Shown: one piece after another, positions 1 to 9,444 of the stretch
Position numbering within the stretch: position 1 is the first letter of the stretch
Layout: each line of letters begins with the position of its first letter
NCBI GenBank assembly: GCA_003222395.1
Contig: QHWB01000042.1
Location: forward strand, 1-64,000
From: Acidobacteriota bacterium
GTDB lineage: Bacteria; Acidobacteriota; Vicinamibacteria; Vicinamibacterales; CAVVIG01
Direction of reading: 5' to 3'
Length of the DNA: 64,000 nucleotides
Notes under the pieces: generated by a model
The model's database searches: none
Seen by the model: the letters and a program-made list of their open reading frames with translations, nothing else
What the model was told of the DNA's origin: nothing
Made by a program: the position numbers and the translations under genes

Positions 1-1350
1 ATCGGATTCGCCCGCATGCCGAGCCTGCCGGCGAAGCTGCTCGGCGTTCAGTCAGCGTTGGCGATTCCACGCGCCGTCGAATCGAGCCATCTGCTCATCA
101 TGGGCGACTCTGGAACGGGTAAGTCCGCGCTGATCCGACAGCTCCTCGGTCAGCTCGAGGATCGCGGCGACACCGCGATCGTGTACGACCCGGCGCTCGA
201 CTACACACCCCAGTTCTACACGCCGGAACGCGGTGACGTGATCCTCAATCCGATCGATGCGCGTTCACCGTACTGGAGCCCAGGCGACGAGCTGCGCCAT
301 GAGGCCGAAGCACTCACGCTGGCGACGTCGTTGTTCCCGGATCGCGTGAACGAGAATCCGTTCTTCACGGAAGGCCCACGACGAATCTTTGCGCATCTGC
401 TCACGTTCCGACCGACCGCGGAGGAACTAGCCTCATGGCTCCGTGACGATAAGGAGCTCGATCGCCGTGTCCACGGTACGCCGTACGCGTCGATCATCGA
501 CAGGCAGGCGCCCGCGCAGCGCAGCGGTGTCCTCGCCGCACTCAACATGGTCGCCGATACGCTGACGCTGCTGCCGCGCGAATCAGAGACGAAGAGGCGC
601 TGGAGTGCGGCGGCGTGGGCGCGTGACCGACGCGGATGGCTGTTCCTCACGAGCACGCCCGAAACGCGGACGCGTGTGGTGCCGCTCACGAGTCTCTGGC
701 TCGACATGCTCCTCCGGCTGATGAATCGTGGCCAACCCAGTCATCGCGCGGTGTGGTTCGTCCTCGACGAGCTCGCCAGCTTGCAGCGCTTGCCGCAACT
801 CCACACCGCCGTGACCGAAAATCGGAAGTCGAATAATCCGGTCGTCCTCGCATTCCAGGGCCGGAGCCAACTCGAAACGCGGTACGGCCACGACGCTGAG
901 GCGATGCTGTCGCAGCCGGCGACCAAGATTTTTCTACGGACCAGCGAGCCGCACGCGGCGACGTGGATCTCAGACACCATCGGCGAGGTCGAGATCGAGC
1001 GAATGCGCGAAAGCCGTTCGAAGGGCCAGTACGGGCAACAGAGCTTCGGCGTCGAACGCCAAGTCGAGCCGTTGGTGATGCCAAGCGAAATCAGCGGCTT
1101 GCCCTCACTGCGCGGCTACTTGAAACTGGAGAATCTTGTCGTCCGGCTGCACTTCCCGTTTATCGAGTTGCCAGCGCGCCATCCCGCGTTCGTCGAACGG
1201 CCATTCCTCGAGACGCCGCGATCACCGATGGCGCTCGGACCAGCCGCGCGGCCGGCGGCGCCCGTGATCCAGTCGCCCGTGCCGGAGACGGCCATCGCAC
1301 ATGAGCGGCCGGCCTCCGCGCCGGGCGCGCAGCAACCGTTCTTTCAGTAA
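1..1350 (+). CDS. Type IV coupling protein (TraD/VirD4/TrwB-like), 5' end outside the window
   Basis: An ATPase that links a relaxase-DNA complex to the conjugative channel at the inner membrane. The frame is open to the left edge, so the true start and the usual N-terminal membrane segments lie outside; the first internal ATG is at base 16. Counting from that ATG, a Walker A motif GDSGTGKS sits at residues 30-37 and a Walker B-like stretch WFVLDELASL near residue 250. It is followed by the typical coupling-protein region with FQGRSQLE and SQPATKIFLRT. The MobF relaxase starts 9 bases after the stop, the usual pairing of coupling protein and relaxase. No mating-pair-formation genes are visible in the window. 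Family assignment is firm; whether the element still transfers cannot be judged. Confidence 0.85.
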   Translation: MGFARMPSLPAKLLGVQSALAIPRAVESSHLLIMGDSGTGKSALIRQLLGQLEDRGDTAIVYDPALDYTPQFYTPERGDVILNPIDARSPYWSPGDELRHEAEALTLATSLFPDRVNENPFFTEGPRRIFAHLLTFRPTAEELASWLRDDKELDRRVHGTPYASIIDRQAPAQRSGVLAALNMVADTLTLLPRESETKRRWSAAAWARDRRGWLFLTSTPETRTRVVPLTSLWLDMLLRLMNRGQPSHRAVWFVLDELASLQRLPQLHTAVTENRKSNNPVVLAFQGRSQLETRYGHDAEAMLSQPATKIFLRTSEPHAATWISDTIGEVEIERMRESRSKGQYGQQSFGVERQVEPLVMPSEISGLPSLRGYLKLENLVVRLHFPFIELPARHPAFVERPFLETPRSPMALGPAARPAAPVIQSPVPETAIAHERPASAPGAQQPFFQ

Positions 1351-1359
1351 TCGCCGCTC

Positions 1360-4140
1360 ATGCTCACGATGTCCAAGCCCTTGAGCGCGGGCCATGCGCG
1401 GCGGTACCACGAGGAAGAATTTCAGAACGCGCGCGAGAACTACTACACCGAAGGCGCGATGATTCGCGGCGTCTGGTACGGACAGCTTGCGGAGCGGTGG
1501 GGCCTCGTCGGCGAGGTGCGCGAAGACCAGTTCGAGCGGCTCGCTGAAGGCCAGCATCCGATGACCGGCGAACAACTCGTCCGCCATCAAACCGCTCGTG
1601 AGACCAAAAACGCGCACGGCGAGAACGTGACGACGATGGAGCATCGCGCGGGGTGGGACGCGACATTCTCCGCACCAAAGAGCGTGTCGATTACGGCCCT
1701 CGTTGGCGGCGATGACCGATTGCGTGAGGCCCACCGCGAGAGCGTCCGAGTGGCGCTCAAGGAGCTGGAGCCGTACGTGCAGGCGCGGCTCGGCGGCAAT
1801 CGGCGCCCGGAGACCACCGGAAATGCGATTGCGGCCCTGTTCGAACACGACAGCGCGCGGCCCGTCAACGGCTACGCAGCGCCGCAACTCCACACGCATG
1901 CGGTGATTTTCAATCTAACGGAGACGGCCGACGGTACCGTTCGTCCGCTGCAATCACGAGAGCTATACCGCACGCAGCAGTACGCGACGACGGTGTACCG
2001 CTCGGAGCTAGCGGCACGACTGGCCTCGCTGGGTTACGAGATCGAGCGGGGTCGCAGCGGCCAGCCTGAGATCCGCGGTTACACGCGCGAATACCTCGAC
2101 GCATCCAGCCCTCGTCGTCAGCAAATTGAAGACTACCTCGCTGAAGCGGATCGACAGGGCGCCGCGGCTGCCCAGATCGCCGCGCATCAGACGCGGGAAG
2201 CCAAGCTGGATGTCTCGCATGAGGAGATGCAGCACCGGCACGAGCAGCTTGCGGAGCAGTTTGGGAATCAGCCGACGCGGGTCGTGGAGGCCGGCGAACA
2301 CCGGCGCGCGCATGACGTCGAGCACGAACGTGACCAGGCGAATGCGGCACGGCGGGCGGTCACCTTCGCGCGCGATCGCAATCTGGAACGCGAAGCCGTC
2401 GTCGAGGAGCGGGCGATTCTACGTGACGCGTTGCAGCGGTCGCTCGGGGAGGCGCGCATTAACGATATCCAACAAGAGGTCGATCGGCGCGCCGAACGAG
2501 GCGAGTTCATCGCCGTAGAAGAAGATGGGAGCACGCCAGGGCGGTCATTTACCACGCCCGCGATGATGGAGCTCGAGCAAGAGACGATCGATCGGATGCG
2601 TGCCGGTCAGGGGCAACACGCGGAGCTGGTGTCCGAGAACACGCGCGACGCGATCGGTGAGTACGAGCAGTTGAACGAGAGCCAACGCACAGCCGTTCAG
2701 GAGATCCTTTCGAGTCGCGATCAGGTAATGGCGCTCGACGGCACCGCCGGCGCTGGGAAGACGACGGCGCTGACCGCGGTTCGGGACGCGGTTGAGCGCG
2801 AGGGCTATCACGTCGAGGGCTTTGCGCCGACGTCACGCGCGGCCCACAAACTGGCCGAGTGCGGGATCGAGTCCAGCACGCTGCAGCGGCACCTGGCGCG
2901 CAGCAATGAGCAAGCAAACGCAACTGATCAGAAGCGACTCTACGTGCTCGACGAATCGAGCTTGGCGAGCACGAAGCAGATACACACGTTTCTGGGGCGC
3001 CTCGGTCCGGACGACCGCGTACTGCTCGTGGGCGACGTTCGCCAGCATGAAGCGGTTGACGCCGGCCGGCCGTATCACCAGCTCCAGGAAGCCGGAATTC
3101 ACACAGCCCATCTTGACGAGATCGTGCGACAGCGTGATCCGGAGTTGAAGGCGGTCGTTGAACAGCTCTCTCGCGGAGATGTGCACGGCGCCGTTGAACG
3201 CCTCGATCGACAAGGCCGCGTGCACGAAGTCGGACCGCGCGACCAACGATTGGCCTCGATGGCGAACGAGTACGTCAAAGACCCGCATGCGACGCTGGTC
3301 GTCTCACCTGACAACCAGTCGAGGCAGGACCTCAACGATGCGATACACCGGGCGATGCAGCGTGAGGGCCACGTCGATCGTGAGGAGCATCGGACGGCCG
3401 TGCTTGTGGCGCGCCAGGAGATTACCGGTGCCGATCGACAGTGGGCCGAACGCTACGAGGCTGGCGACGTCGTGCGGTACAGCCGCGGAAGCAAAGCCCT
3501 CGGTATCGAAGCCGGCGACTACGCGCGCGTCGAACATGTCGACGCGAAGACCAATCAGGTCACGGTCCGAACTGACGAGGACCGCATGGTGAGCTACGAC
3601 CCGCGACGCTTGCAGGGCGTGACGCTGTATCGCGAGACCGAGCGCGCGTTCGCCGCCGGCGACCGCGTGCAAGTGACCGCACCGGATCGCGAGCGTGGCG
3701 TACCGAATCGGGAGCTCGGCACGATCGAGCGTATCGACCGCAATGGACGCATGGAGATCCGGTGGGATTCCGGCAGAACGTCCGCATTCGAGGCGGACGA
3801 GCGACGGCATCTCGATTACGGCTACGCGGTGACGAGTCACAGCAGCCAGGGGCAGACAGCTGACCGCGTTCTCGTGCATGTCGAGGCCGACCGCGCGCGC
3901 GAGAAACTGGTCAACCAACGCTTGGCATACGTCGCGGTGTCACGCGGACGATACGACGCGCGGATCTACACCGATGACAAGGTGAAGCTGGCACGAGCCC
4001 TGGACCGGAACGTGTCCCACCGTTCGGCACTTGAGCACAACGGCGCCACGCCCTCTTCAGGCCGCAGCGTTAGTCACGAGCCAAGGAACAGCGAATCAAG
4101 GGACAGGAGCATCGGTCACACGATGGCGATCGGTCACTGA
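1360..4140 (+). CDS. MobF-family conjugative relaxase with C-terminal RecD/TraI-like helicase
   Basis: A 926-residue bifunctional protein that would nick the transfer origin, bind the 5' end covalently and unwind the strand. The TrwC-type relaxase domain covers about residues 1-300: tandem tyrosines Y28 and Y29 as candidate catalytic residues, FSAPKSVSI at 103-111, and the metal-binding histidines H163 and H178/H180 (PQLHTHAVIFN). A superfamily-1 helicase follows: Walker A GTAGAGKT at 461-468, Walker B VLDES near 530, motif V SHSSQGQT and motif VI YVAVSRGR near the C-terminus. The start could be ATG 1360 or ATG 1369; no good Shine-Dalgarno decides. It follows the coupling protein by 9 bases, probably as one transcript. 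At 926 residues it resembles other short MobF relaxases and looks intact. Confidence 0.92.
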   Translation: MLTMSKPLSAGHARRYHEEEFQNARENYYTEGAMIRGVWYGQLAERWGLVGEVREDQFERLAEGQHPMTGEQLVRHQTARETKNAHGENVTTMEHRAGWDATFSAPKSVSITALVGGDDRLREAHRESVRVALKELEPYVQARLGGNRRPETTGNAIAALFEHDSARPVNGYAAPQLHTHAVIFNLTETADGTVRPLQSRELYRTQQYATTVYRSELAARLASLGYEIERGRSGQPEIRGYTREYLDASSPRRQQIEDYLAEADRQGAAAAQIAAHQTREAKLDVSHEEMQHRHEQLAEQFGNQPTRVVEAGEHRRAHDVEHERDQANAARRAVTFARDRNLEREAVVEERAILRDALQRSLGEARINDIQQEVDRRAERGEFIAVEEDGSTPGRSFTTPAMMELEQETIDRMRAGQGQHAELVSENTRDAIGEYEQLNESQRTAVQEILSSRDQVMALDGTAGAGKTTALTAVRDAVEREGYHVEGFAPTSRAAHKLAECGIESSTLQRHLARSNEQANATDQKRLYVLDESSLASTKQIHTFLGRLGPDDRVLLVGDVRQHEAVDAGRPYHQLQEAGIHTAHLDEIVRQRDPELKAVVEQLSRGDVHGAVERLDRQGRVHEVGPRDQRLASMANEYVKDPHATLVVSPDNQSRQDLNDAIHRAMQREGHVDREEHRTAVLVARQEITGADRQWAERYEAGDVVRYSRGSKALGIEAGDYARVEHVDAKTNQVTVRTDEDRMVSYDPRRLQGVTLYRETERAFAAGDRVQVTAPDRERGVPNRELGTIERIDRNGRMEIRWDSGRTSAFEADERRHLDYGYAVTSHSSQGQTADRVLVHVEADRAREKLVNQRLAYVAVSRGRYDARIYTDDKVKLARALDRNVSHRSALEHNGATPSSGRSVSHEPRNSESRDRSIGHTMAIGH

Positions 4141-4324
4141 TGTATGAACGAGAAGTAATGGGAGTGCCAACAGTGGCCAGACACAGAGCCTGCGTCGCTC
4201 CGACCAGATATCGTACGGAAGCGCTTGGACGGCTCAAGGGTCCGCTCCGCCGCTCCATGATTCAGTGCATCGCGCCCTTGACCCGCCCGGCGCGCTTCCG
4301 GCGGTTTGGCTCTTATCGGAGCGA

Positions 4325-4426
4325 CGCCAACTTGAGTTCGCCTGAAGATCGCGACGGTGGTACCGAACCCGAACGTCAGCGTCAGGACGGCGGTCGCGAA
4401 ACGAGGGCCCTCAGTTCTTGAATCGT
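4325..4426 (-). pseudogene. Trace of a MacB/ADOP-type ABC permease
   Basis: Reading the minus strand gives a short stretch around FATAVLTLTFGFGTTVAIF. This resembles the first transmembrane segment of ADOP-type permeases, which are very common in Acidobacteriota (FTAVAVLTLALGIGANTAIF-like). The similarity ends after about 20 residues and no full gene surrounds it. It lies between the mobilisation genes and the first DUF1259 gene. The rest of 4141-4438 shows nothing recognisable. The match is short, so this is a weak call. Confidence 0.3.
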
Positions 4427-4438
4427 CCCGAGATCAGA

Positions 4439-5380
4439 CTATGCAGGCCGCACACGGGTGGCGTGGACGGCTTGAGCGAGGGTCTGCGCCAGGGAGACGC
4501 CATCGGCGACGGCCCAGAAGTGCATGTAGAAAAGACGCGGTCGGTCGTCGAGGCTGTGGTTGTGGAGCTCGACGATCTGGATACCGCCTGCGCGCAGGGC
4601 GACGATCACATCTTGAACTTCGTCGGTGGTCATGGCGAAATCACCGTTGATAGCGGCTTTCTGGTCGCCGATCGGCTGAAAGTTGAGCGCAGTGATCACG
4701 CCCATAGATGGTGGCGCCACGCGCCCGTGTACCACGATGGTTTCGATGAGGGCGAAGGTGAATTTGTATATCCCGCCATCGTTCTTGCCGACTGTGCCAA
4801 GAGCCGCGTCAATTCCGGCGGTGTCAAGGTCGATTGGCCGTGGGGGTGTGGGCGGTGCCGGTGGTGGGGTCGTCGTGTAGTCAAGAGCAACGCGCACGCC
4901 TTGAGCGATGTTGACGGCTTTGCCTACGGCGTGGAAGTGCGTCCACCACAGATCGGGGTCGTGTGCCAGCAGGTGTTTGTGGATGGCGGTCTGGTCGATC
5001 TCGTGGGCGTGAAGCGCGTCGGTCACTGCGGTTAGCTCGGTTTCCGTGACAACGAGGTCGCCCATGGCCATCGCCTTGCCGTCGCGGTAGGACGCGAACG
5101 CGGCGTATGAACCGAGTGACAGACCGGCCGCGACATGGATCCCGTACGAAGTGACAGCGAGGTCTCGACGAGGGAAGCCGACGCGATAGACAGTGCCGCT
5201 GTTGAGTGTGCCGGTGCGGCCCAGCGCGTGGGCGACCGACTGCCAATCTGCCTCGGTCGTTAGTATCGGCGACAGGGCAGGTCCGCGGCCGTGGCCGTCC
5301 GGGTCATGTGTGGCGACTTGTCCGGTAATCGCGGCCGCGGGGGCGACGGCTAGAGTTTTCAAGAGGGTGCGTCGTTGCAT
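4439..5380 (-). CDS. DUF1259 (LppY/LpqO-like) exported protein, copy 1
   Basis: Function unknown. From the chosen start (MQRRTLLKTLAV, ATG 5380, preceded by GGAG) the protein has about 313 residues and a Tat-like N-terminus with RRTLLK before a hydrophobic stretch, so export is likely. Two related halves of about 130 residues follow, joined by a proline-rich linker (TTPPPAPPTPPRP). Each half has a His cluster near its end: IHKHLLAHDPDLWWTHFHAVG in the first and LHNHSLDDRPRLFYMHFWA in the second. These fit a metal- or ligand-binding site repeated twice. A longer ORF start at 5428 exists but adds a segment unlike a signal peptide. A second, diverged copy lies at 33029-33949 beside chromate genes. 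A palindromic box upstream (5487-5504) may control it. Confidence 0.75.
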   Translation of the reverse strand: MQRRTLLKTLAVAPAAAITGQVATHDPDGHGRGPALSPILTTEADWQSVAHALGRTGTLNSGTVYRVGFPRRDLAVTSYGIHVAAGLSLGSYAAFASYRDGKAMAMGDLVVTETELTAVTDALHAHEIDQTAIHKHLLAHDPDLWWTHFHAVGKAVNIAQGVRVALDYTTTPPPAPPTPPRPIDLDTAGIDAALGTVGKNDGGIYKFTFALIETIVVHGRVAPPSMGVITALNFQPIGDQKAAINGDFAMTTDEVQDVIVALRAGGIQIVELHNHSLDDRPRLFYMHFWAVADGVSLAQTLAQAVHATRVRPA

Positions 5381-5776
5381 CGGGTGTCTCCGTGTTGTCG
5401 CGAGCCTGTGAGCGGTCAAAGGCGACAACGGATAGGTGATAAGAAGTCACAGACCTTGGACTGTACCACCCGGTTTCGGAGGCGAGCCTGACATCTCTGT
5501 CAGGATCGCCGTTTTGAGAAGACACGAATTCGCGATTTACGGATGAGGAAGGCAACACGTACGAGATTGCGATCAAGAACAATCGGTATTTGTCGTTCGT
5601 TAGAACACGATCCAAGACCGACATGGCAGTCGTCCAAGTCGTCTATCGTTCGCGGAACGCATTCATCGCAGCGCACCGAAGGACTCTTGTCATAAAGAAT
5701 GAATCAACGAGGCTGCTGCGGCGCGATGGGGATAGTGGCCTCGCAAACGAGTTGAACAGTGTGGGTCACGTGCTGT
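5381..5776. other. Intergenic region upstream of DUF1259 copy 1
   Basis: No convincing gene is seen in these roughly 400 bases. The part next to 5380 holds the likely promoter of DUF1259 copy 1 and a perfect inverted repeat (entered separately). The remainder, up to the end of the broken receptor gene at 5777, is less GC-rich than its surroundings and has no recognisable coding content. Confidence 0.4.
5487..5504. promoter_or_regulatory. Candidate CusR/CopR-type operator, perfect inverted repeat
   Basis: The site reads CCTGACA-TCTC-TGTCAGG, a perfect 7-bp inverted repeat with a 4-bp spacer, about 107 bases upstream of the DUF1259 start at 5380. Its core TGACA-N4-TGTCA has the same half-site and spacing as the known E. 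coli CusR box. A near-identical site lies upstream of the second two-component locus (35676-35693). That a response regulator binds here is inference. Confidence 0.5.
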
Positions 5777-7304
5777 TCAAAACTGCATCTTGACCCCGAA
5801 CTGCATCTGCCGGGCGGGCTGCGCGCTGAAGATGCGCCCGAAATTCGATGTGCCAAATATGCGATTCGGGACGTCAAAGTTCACACGGTTGAAGAGATTG
5901 AAAATCTCCCAGCGCAGTTCCAGACGAGCGCCTCCAGCGAGAACGACGTCCTTCTGCAAGCTCGCGTCGACGTTGGCATAGCCCGGCGCTCGCACGGTAT
6001 CGCGACCGGAATTGCCAAATGTGAATGACGGAGGCAACGAAAACACAGTCGTGTTGAACCATTGTTCGGCGGTCCTGCGCCGCCGATATTCGGATCGCCG
6101 GCGACGTCGGGCCGCTGCGCTGGACCTGAGCCGATGTTGGCGTGGTCGGTGCCAAGATTGACCGTGAACGGTGCGCCAGACTGAAGATTGACGATCGCAT
6201 TGACCCGCCAGTTTGAACCGAAGGCGCCGCCGATCGGCGGCAACGCCCACGTGGCGTTGCCAACGAAACGGTGCCGGTGATCGAAGCTGGCGAGCGCCCG
6301 CTCCGCCGCCATGTTCCGCACGTCCTGCGGCAGGTTGGTTTCGAACGACGTCGCTCCCGGATCGGACGCGTCGTCGGTGGCTTTCGACAGCGTGTAGCTC
6401 CCCAAGAACGCCAGGCCGTGCGACAACCGCTGCTCGGCGCGGAGCGTCAAACCGTTGAAGACGGAGTAGCCGTCCCAGCGGATGGCGGGAATGTTCGCGA
6501 GCTGCGGCACAGGCCATCGGGGACTGATGGCGTCCGGTCCTGGCATCGGCACATTCAGCACGGTGGAGCTGTCAGCTCCGACAATCGTCGACCGCAGGAC
6601 GCTCGCCTCGACCACGGTCGTTGATGTGAGCCCTCATAGCTGAGAAAAAAGAAACTCCGATTGCGGACGATTGGGCCACCGAGGTTCGCACCGAACTGAT
6701 GCTGCTTCAAGGGAGGTACGGGTTGTGCCGGGTCGTCGAAGTAGTTGCGAGCGTCGAATTTGTCGCTACGGACGAACTCGAGCGCGCTGCCGCGTAACGC
6801 GTTGCTCCCCGACTTCGTGACCACGTTGATCAGCGCTGACGCCTTTCCGCCGAATTCCGCCGGGTACATCGTCTTCTGGATCTTGAATTCCTGGATGGCA
6901 TCGATCGACGGACTCACCACGAGGTTATTGAAAAACTCGTCGGTCACCTTGACGCCGTCCAAGAGATAGATGTTGTGGCCGCTGCGCTGCCCGTACACTC
7001 TGGGCAGACTCCCCGTTTGGCCCAGCGCGGCGCCACGGGTGCCGCCGGGCGGAATCGCAATCCCGTCGGTGAGCTGCGCCAGCTGAACGAACTGGCGGCC
7101 GTTGAGCGGCAACTGCACGACCTGACGATTGTCGATGACGTTGCCACGTTCGGCATTGGCCGTGTTCAAGAGGCCGGCGGCTGCGCTGACCGTGATCGCA
7201 TCCGTCATACCACCGACCTGGAGGACCACTGACACGGTCAGTCGCTGGCCGACGTTCAAGCGAATGCCCGCCTCGGTCACCTTTGTAAAGCCGGTCAGTT
7301 CGAC
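5777..7304 (-). pseudogene. Oar-type TonB-dependent receptor, plug and C-terminal barrel part, frameshifted and internally deleted
   Basis: This is the larger, downstream part of an outer-membrane receptor gene whose N-terminal part is at 14119-14377. From 7304 the frame reads LTGFTKVTEAGI and then a plug domain (LPLNGRQFVQLAQLTDG, YLLDGVKVTDEFFNN, EFGGKASALINVVTKSGSN) up to FFFLSYEGSHQ near 6635. There it jumps, out of frame, to a barrel segment (YSVFNGLTLRAEQRLSHG, LASFDHRHRFVGNATW). A further frame change leads to the end (WEIFNLFNRVNFDVPNRI, RQMQFGVKMQF). Several hundred residues of the middle barrel are missing compared with an intact receptor of about 1000 residues. The 5' break at 7304 is the IS66 insertion point. 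Confidence 0.85.
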
Positions 7305-7375
7305 GTAAGCGTTCGACGAACACCGTCTTGAAACGTCACATGCGGTCGTGCAAACTGGCCCGGAGACGTCGGTTG
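7305..7375 (+). repeat. Left terminal inverted repeat and subterminal region of the IS66-type element
   Basis: It begins GTAAGCGTTCGACGAAC and aligns, with scattered mismatches, to the reverse complement of 14048-14118. GTAAGCG tips are characteristic of IS66-family ends. The distance from tip to the tnpA start region is the same as in the right copy. Confidence 0.8.
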
Positions 7376-8650
7376 GCGTCCAATCAACGGGACGCGGCGG
7401 CGCATGAGGGCATTAGTGCGGCAACGCTACATCCTCGAGCACGAAGACAACGAGATGCTGCGGTCGTACCTGGTGCAGCCGTAGCGACGTAGAGATTGCG
7501 ATTTCGTCGTCCGACGCGTCCTGCCACGCATAGCCGCTCACGCCGCGCGCGGTGCATTCCTCTGAACCTGCGAGGCGTGCACGCGCGCGCGCCGATGAGC
7601 AAACCGCCGTTGCGTTAAACGCCTTACTGCTTGTGCACCGCGGTCGACCTGCCGCACGCCGTTTACCGCTCCTTTGAACCGGGAATCCACCTCCGTTTGA
7701 ATAACGGTGACGATCCATTCGGGATGCGCCCCGCCGTTGTCGGCTCGTCGGACGGAATGTAGCCGTTAGTCCGGTCGCTGCTACTGTCGTAACGCAGCAG
7801 CCGCCAGCAATTCTCTTCGGGTCAGCGCCTCCACGGCAGACGCGATTCCGGGCACAAGTTCTCGCGGGCAAGAGACGCGGCTCCGCGCAGTCGTCGCCGC
7901 GAAGCCCGATCCGAAGCAGCTGGCGGTGGCGCGCTTGACGCGACGCCGACGCACGAACGCGACGACGCTGAGGCGTTCCTCGTGTCGTTTGCGTCCGATC
8001 TCCAGGCCGCCGCCTGCACGGGGTACGAGACTATGCGACTGGCCGGCTTCGGGAAATTGGCTGTTCGGCCCACGCGCACCGCGGCTTCGTCGAAGCGCTG
8101 ACCACGATGCGCGCGCGCTGATGGCCACGTTGATCCAGCAGCTCTATGACGTGGAGCGCGCAGGGGCGAAGCCTTGGCCGACGCCAACCGGGATCTGCGC
8201 CAAGCGCAGTCGATGCCACTGCTCTCCGAAATCGCGGCCGAACGCGACGCGCTCGCCCACACCCTGCTCCCGAAACCCGGCGGGGCGATGCGTTCGGCTA
8301 TCTGACCAATCAATTGACCGCCCTGCAGGTTTGTCGACGATGGGCGGCTCGAATTGATTGATAACCATCGCGCCGAGAACCAGCTGCGCGTCGTCGCCCT
8401 CGACCGGAAGAACTGGCTCTTTGCGTCCAGCTCTAAGGGCGCGGCGCGCGGCATTGCTATCTTCGCTCGTCCAGAGCCGCCAGCTGATCGAGATCCCGCC
8501 GCTTCGCTATCTCAAAGACGTCCTGATGCGCGTGGCCACCAACCCGCAGCGGTTGGTTGGCCAGCTCACGCGGAAAGGCGCGGCCGAACCTTCCGTTACC
8601 AAGACCCCGCGTAACTCCCTTGCGCCGGCCATGATGTCGCGAGTGCCACA
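7305..8650 (+). mobile_element. Degenerate left IS66-family copy
   Basis: The terminal repeat is followed by a stretch matching the start of tnpA in the right copy (around 7365-7425, for example cattagtgcggcaa against cattagtggggcag). The tnpA remainder and tnpB are not recognisable. From about 7930 fragments of tnpC appear in several plus-strand frames: LDATPTHERD, then ALMATLIQQLYDVER near 8120, then IDNHRAENQLRVVALDRKNW near 8355-8420, and LRYLKDVLMRVATNPQRL near 8505-8560. Each matches the right copy or the expected IS66 C-terminus, but frameshifts and deletions prevent a working transposase. The exact inner boundary is unclear. Confidence 0.75.
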
Positions 8651-9444
8651 CGGCCAGACGAAACGAACGCGGAAGGGGCCCGAGAATTCCGGCGCTCGGC
8701 ACGCACCGGCTCGACGAGTCGTTGAAGAAAACATCATTGACGCGTACGGAGAGTCGGATCAGCGTATCGGAGTGCTCACGATGGTCGAAACGCGGCTGGC
8801 CGTGCTCATTACAAGCGAGATGCTCGGGACGCCTGTCCGTGTCGAACCGCACGCGAGACTCAAGAGAATTCCGCCGAATGGCCTACTGCTTTGGTGCTAG
8901 AACTTGCCCGTCGTTGGTCCAGACAGTCTCCTCTGTCTCACGAATAAAAGCGATACACGGCGCGGCCGCGCGATAGCGGAATCCCAGCGGTTAAATTGTT
9001 GCTGGTAAAGGAACGGGCTTTTTGGACGTTTCTGTAAACACATGGCACGTTCAATGCTTAATCGCACAAGCACAAAAATTGAACAGCGCATAACCATGCG
9101 CTCCACGCCGTGTTGATCAACGCCTAGATTGGGGCGGTACCTCCACCCACTAGCGAGCGCCGAATCATGAAGGTGCAGTTGGTGACAATGAGTCGTCGGA
9201 TCGATCCGTCCCTGAATCCGCGTGGATTCGGAGCCGACGCAAACGCGTGAATCTACAGGCTTCACGCCGACGCTGAAGAAACATGGCCGGAACGTGCCTT
9301 TGAGTGAGTTGCGGTGTGATGAGGCATCGGACACTTTTCTGATCCGCCCACGTCACGAGCCACGTGCCGTCGACGGTGAGGGTAGTCGTCACTGAGCGAC
9401 CGCGGGCCTCTATGCCTCACCCCTGCTAGAGAGGAGGAGTTGCT
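8651..9444. other. Stretch without recognisable genes between IS66 remnant and oxidase
   Basis: No ORF here resembles a known protein; the translations are short and low in plausibility. The last bases hold the ribosome-binding site of the multicopper oxidase (GAGGAGG at about 9431-9438). The base composition is more AT-rich than the flanking receptor DNA, as in the two cargo genes. It may include the lost inner end of the left IS66 copy and the oxidase promoter. Confidence 0.4.
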
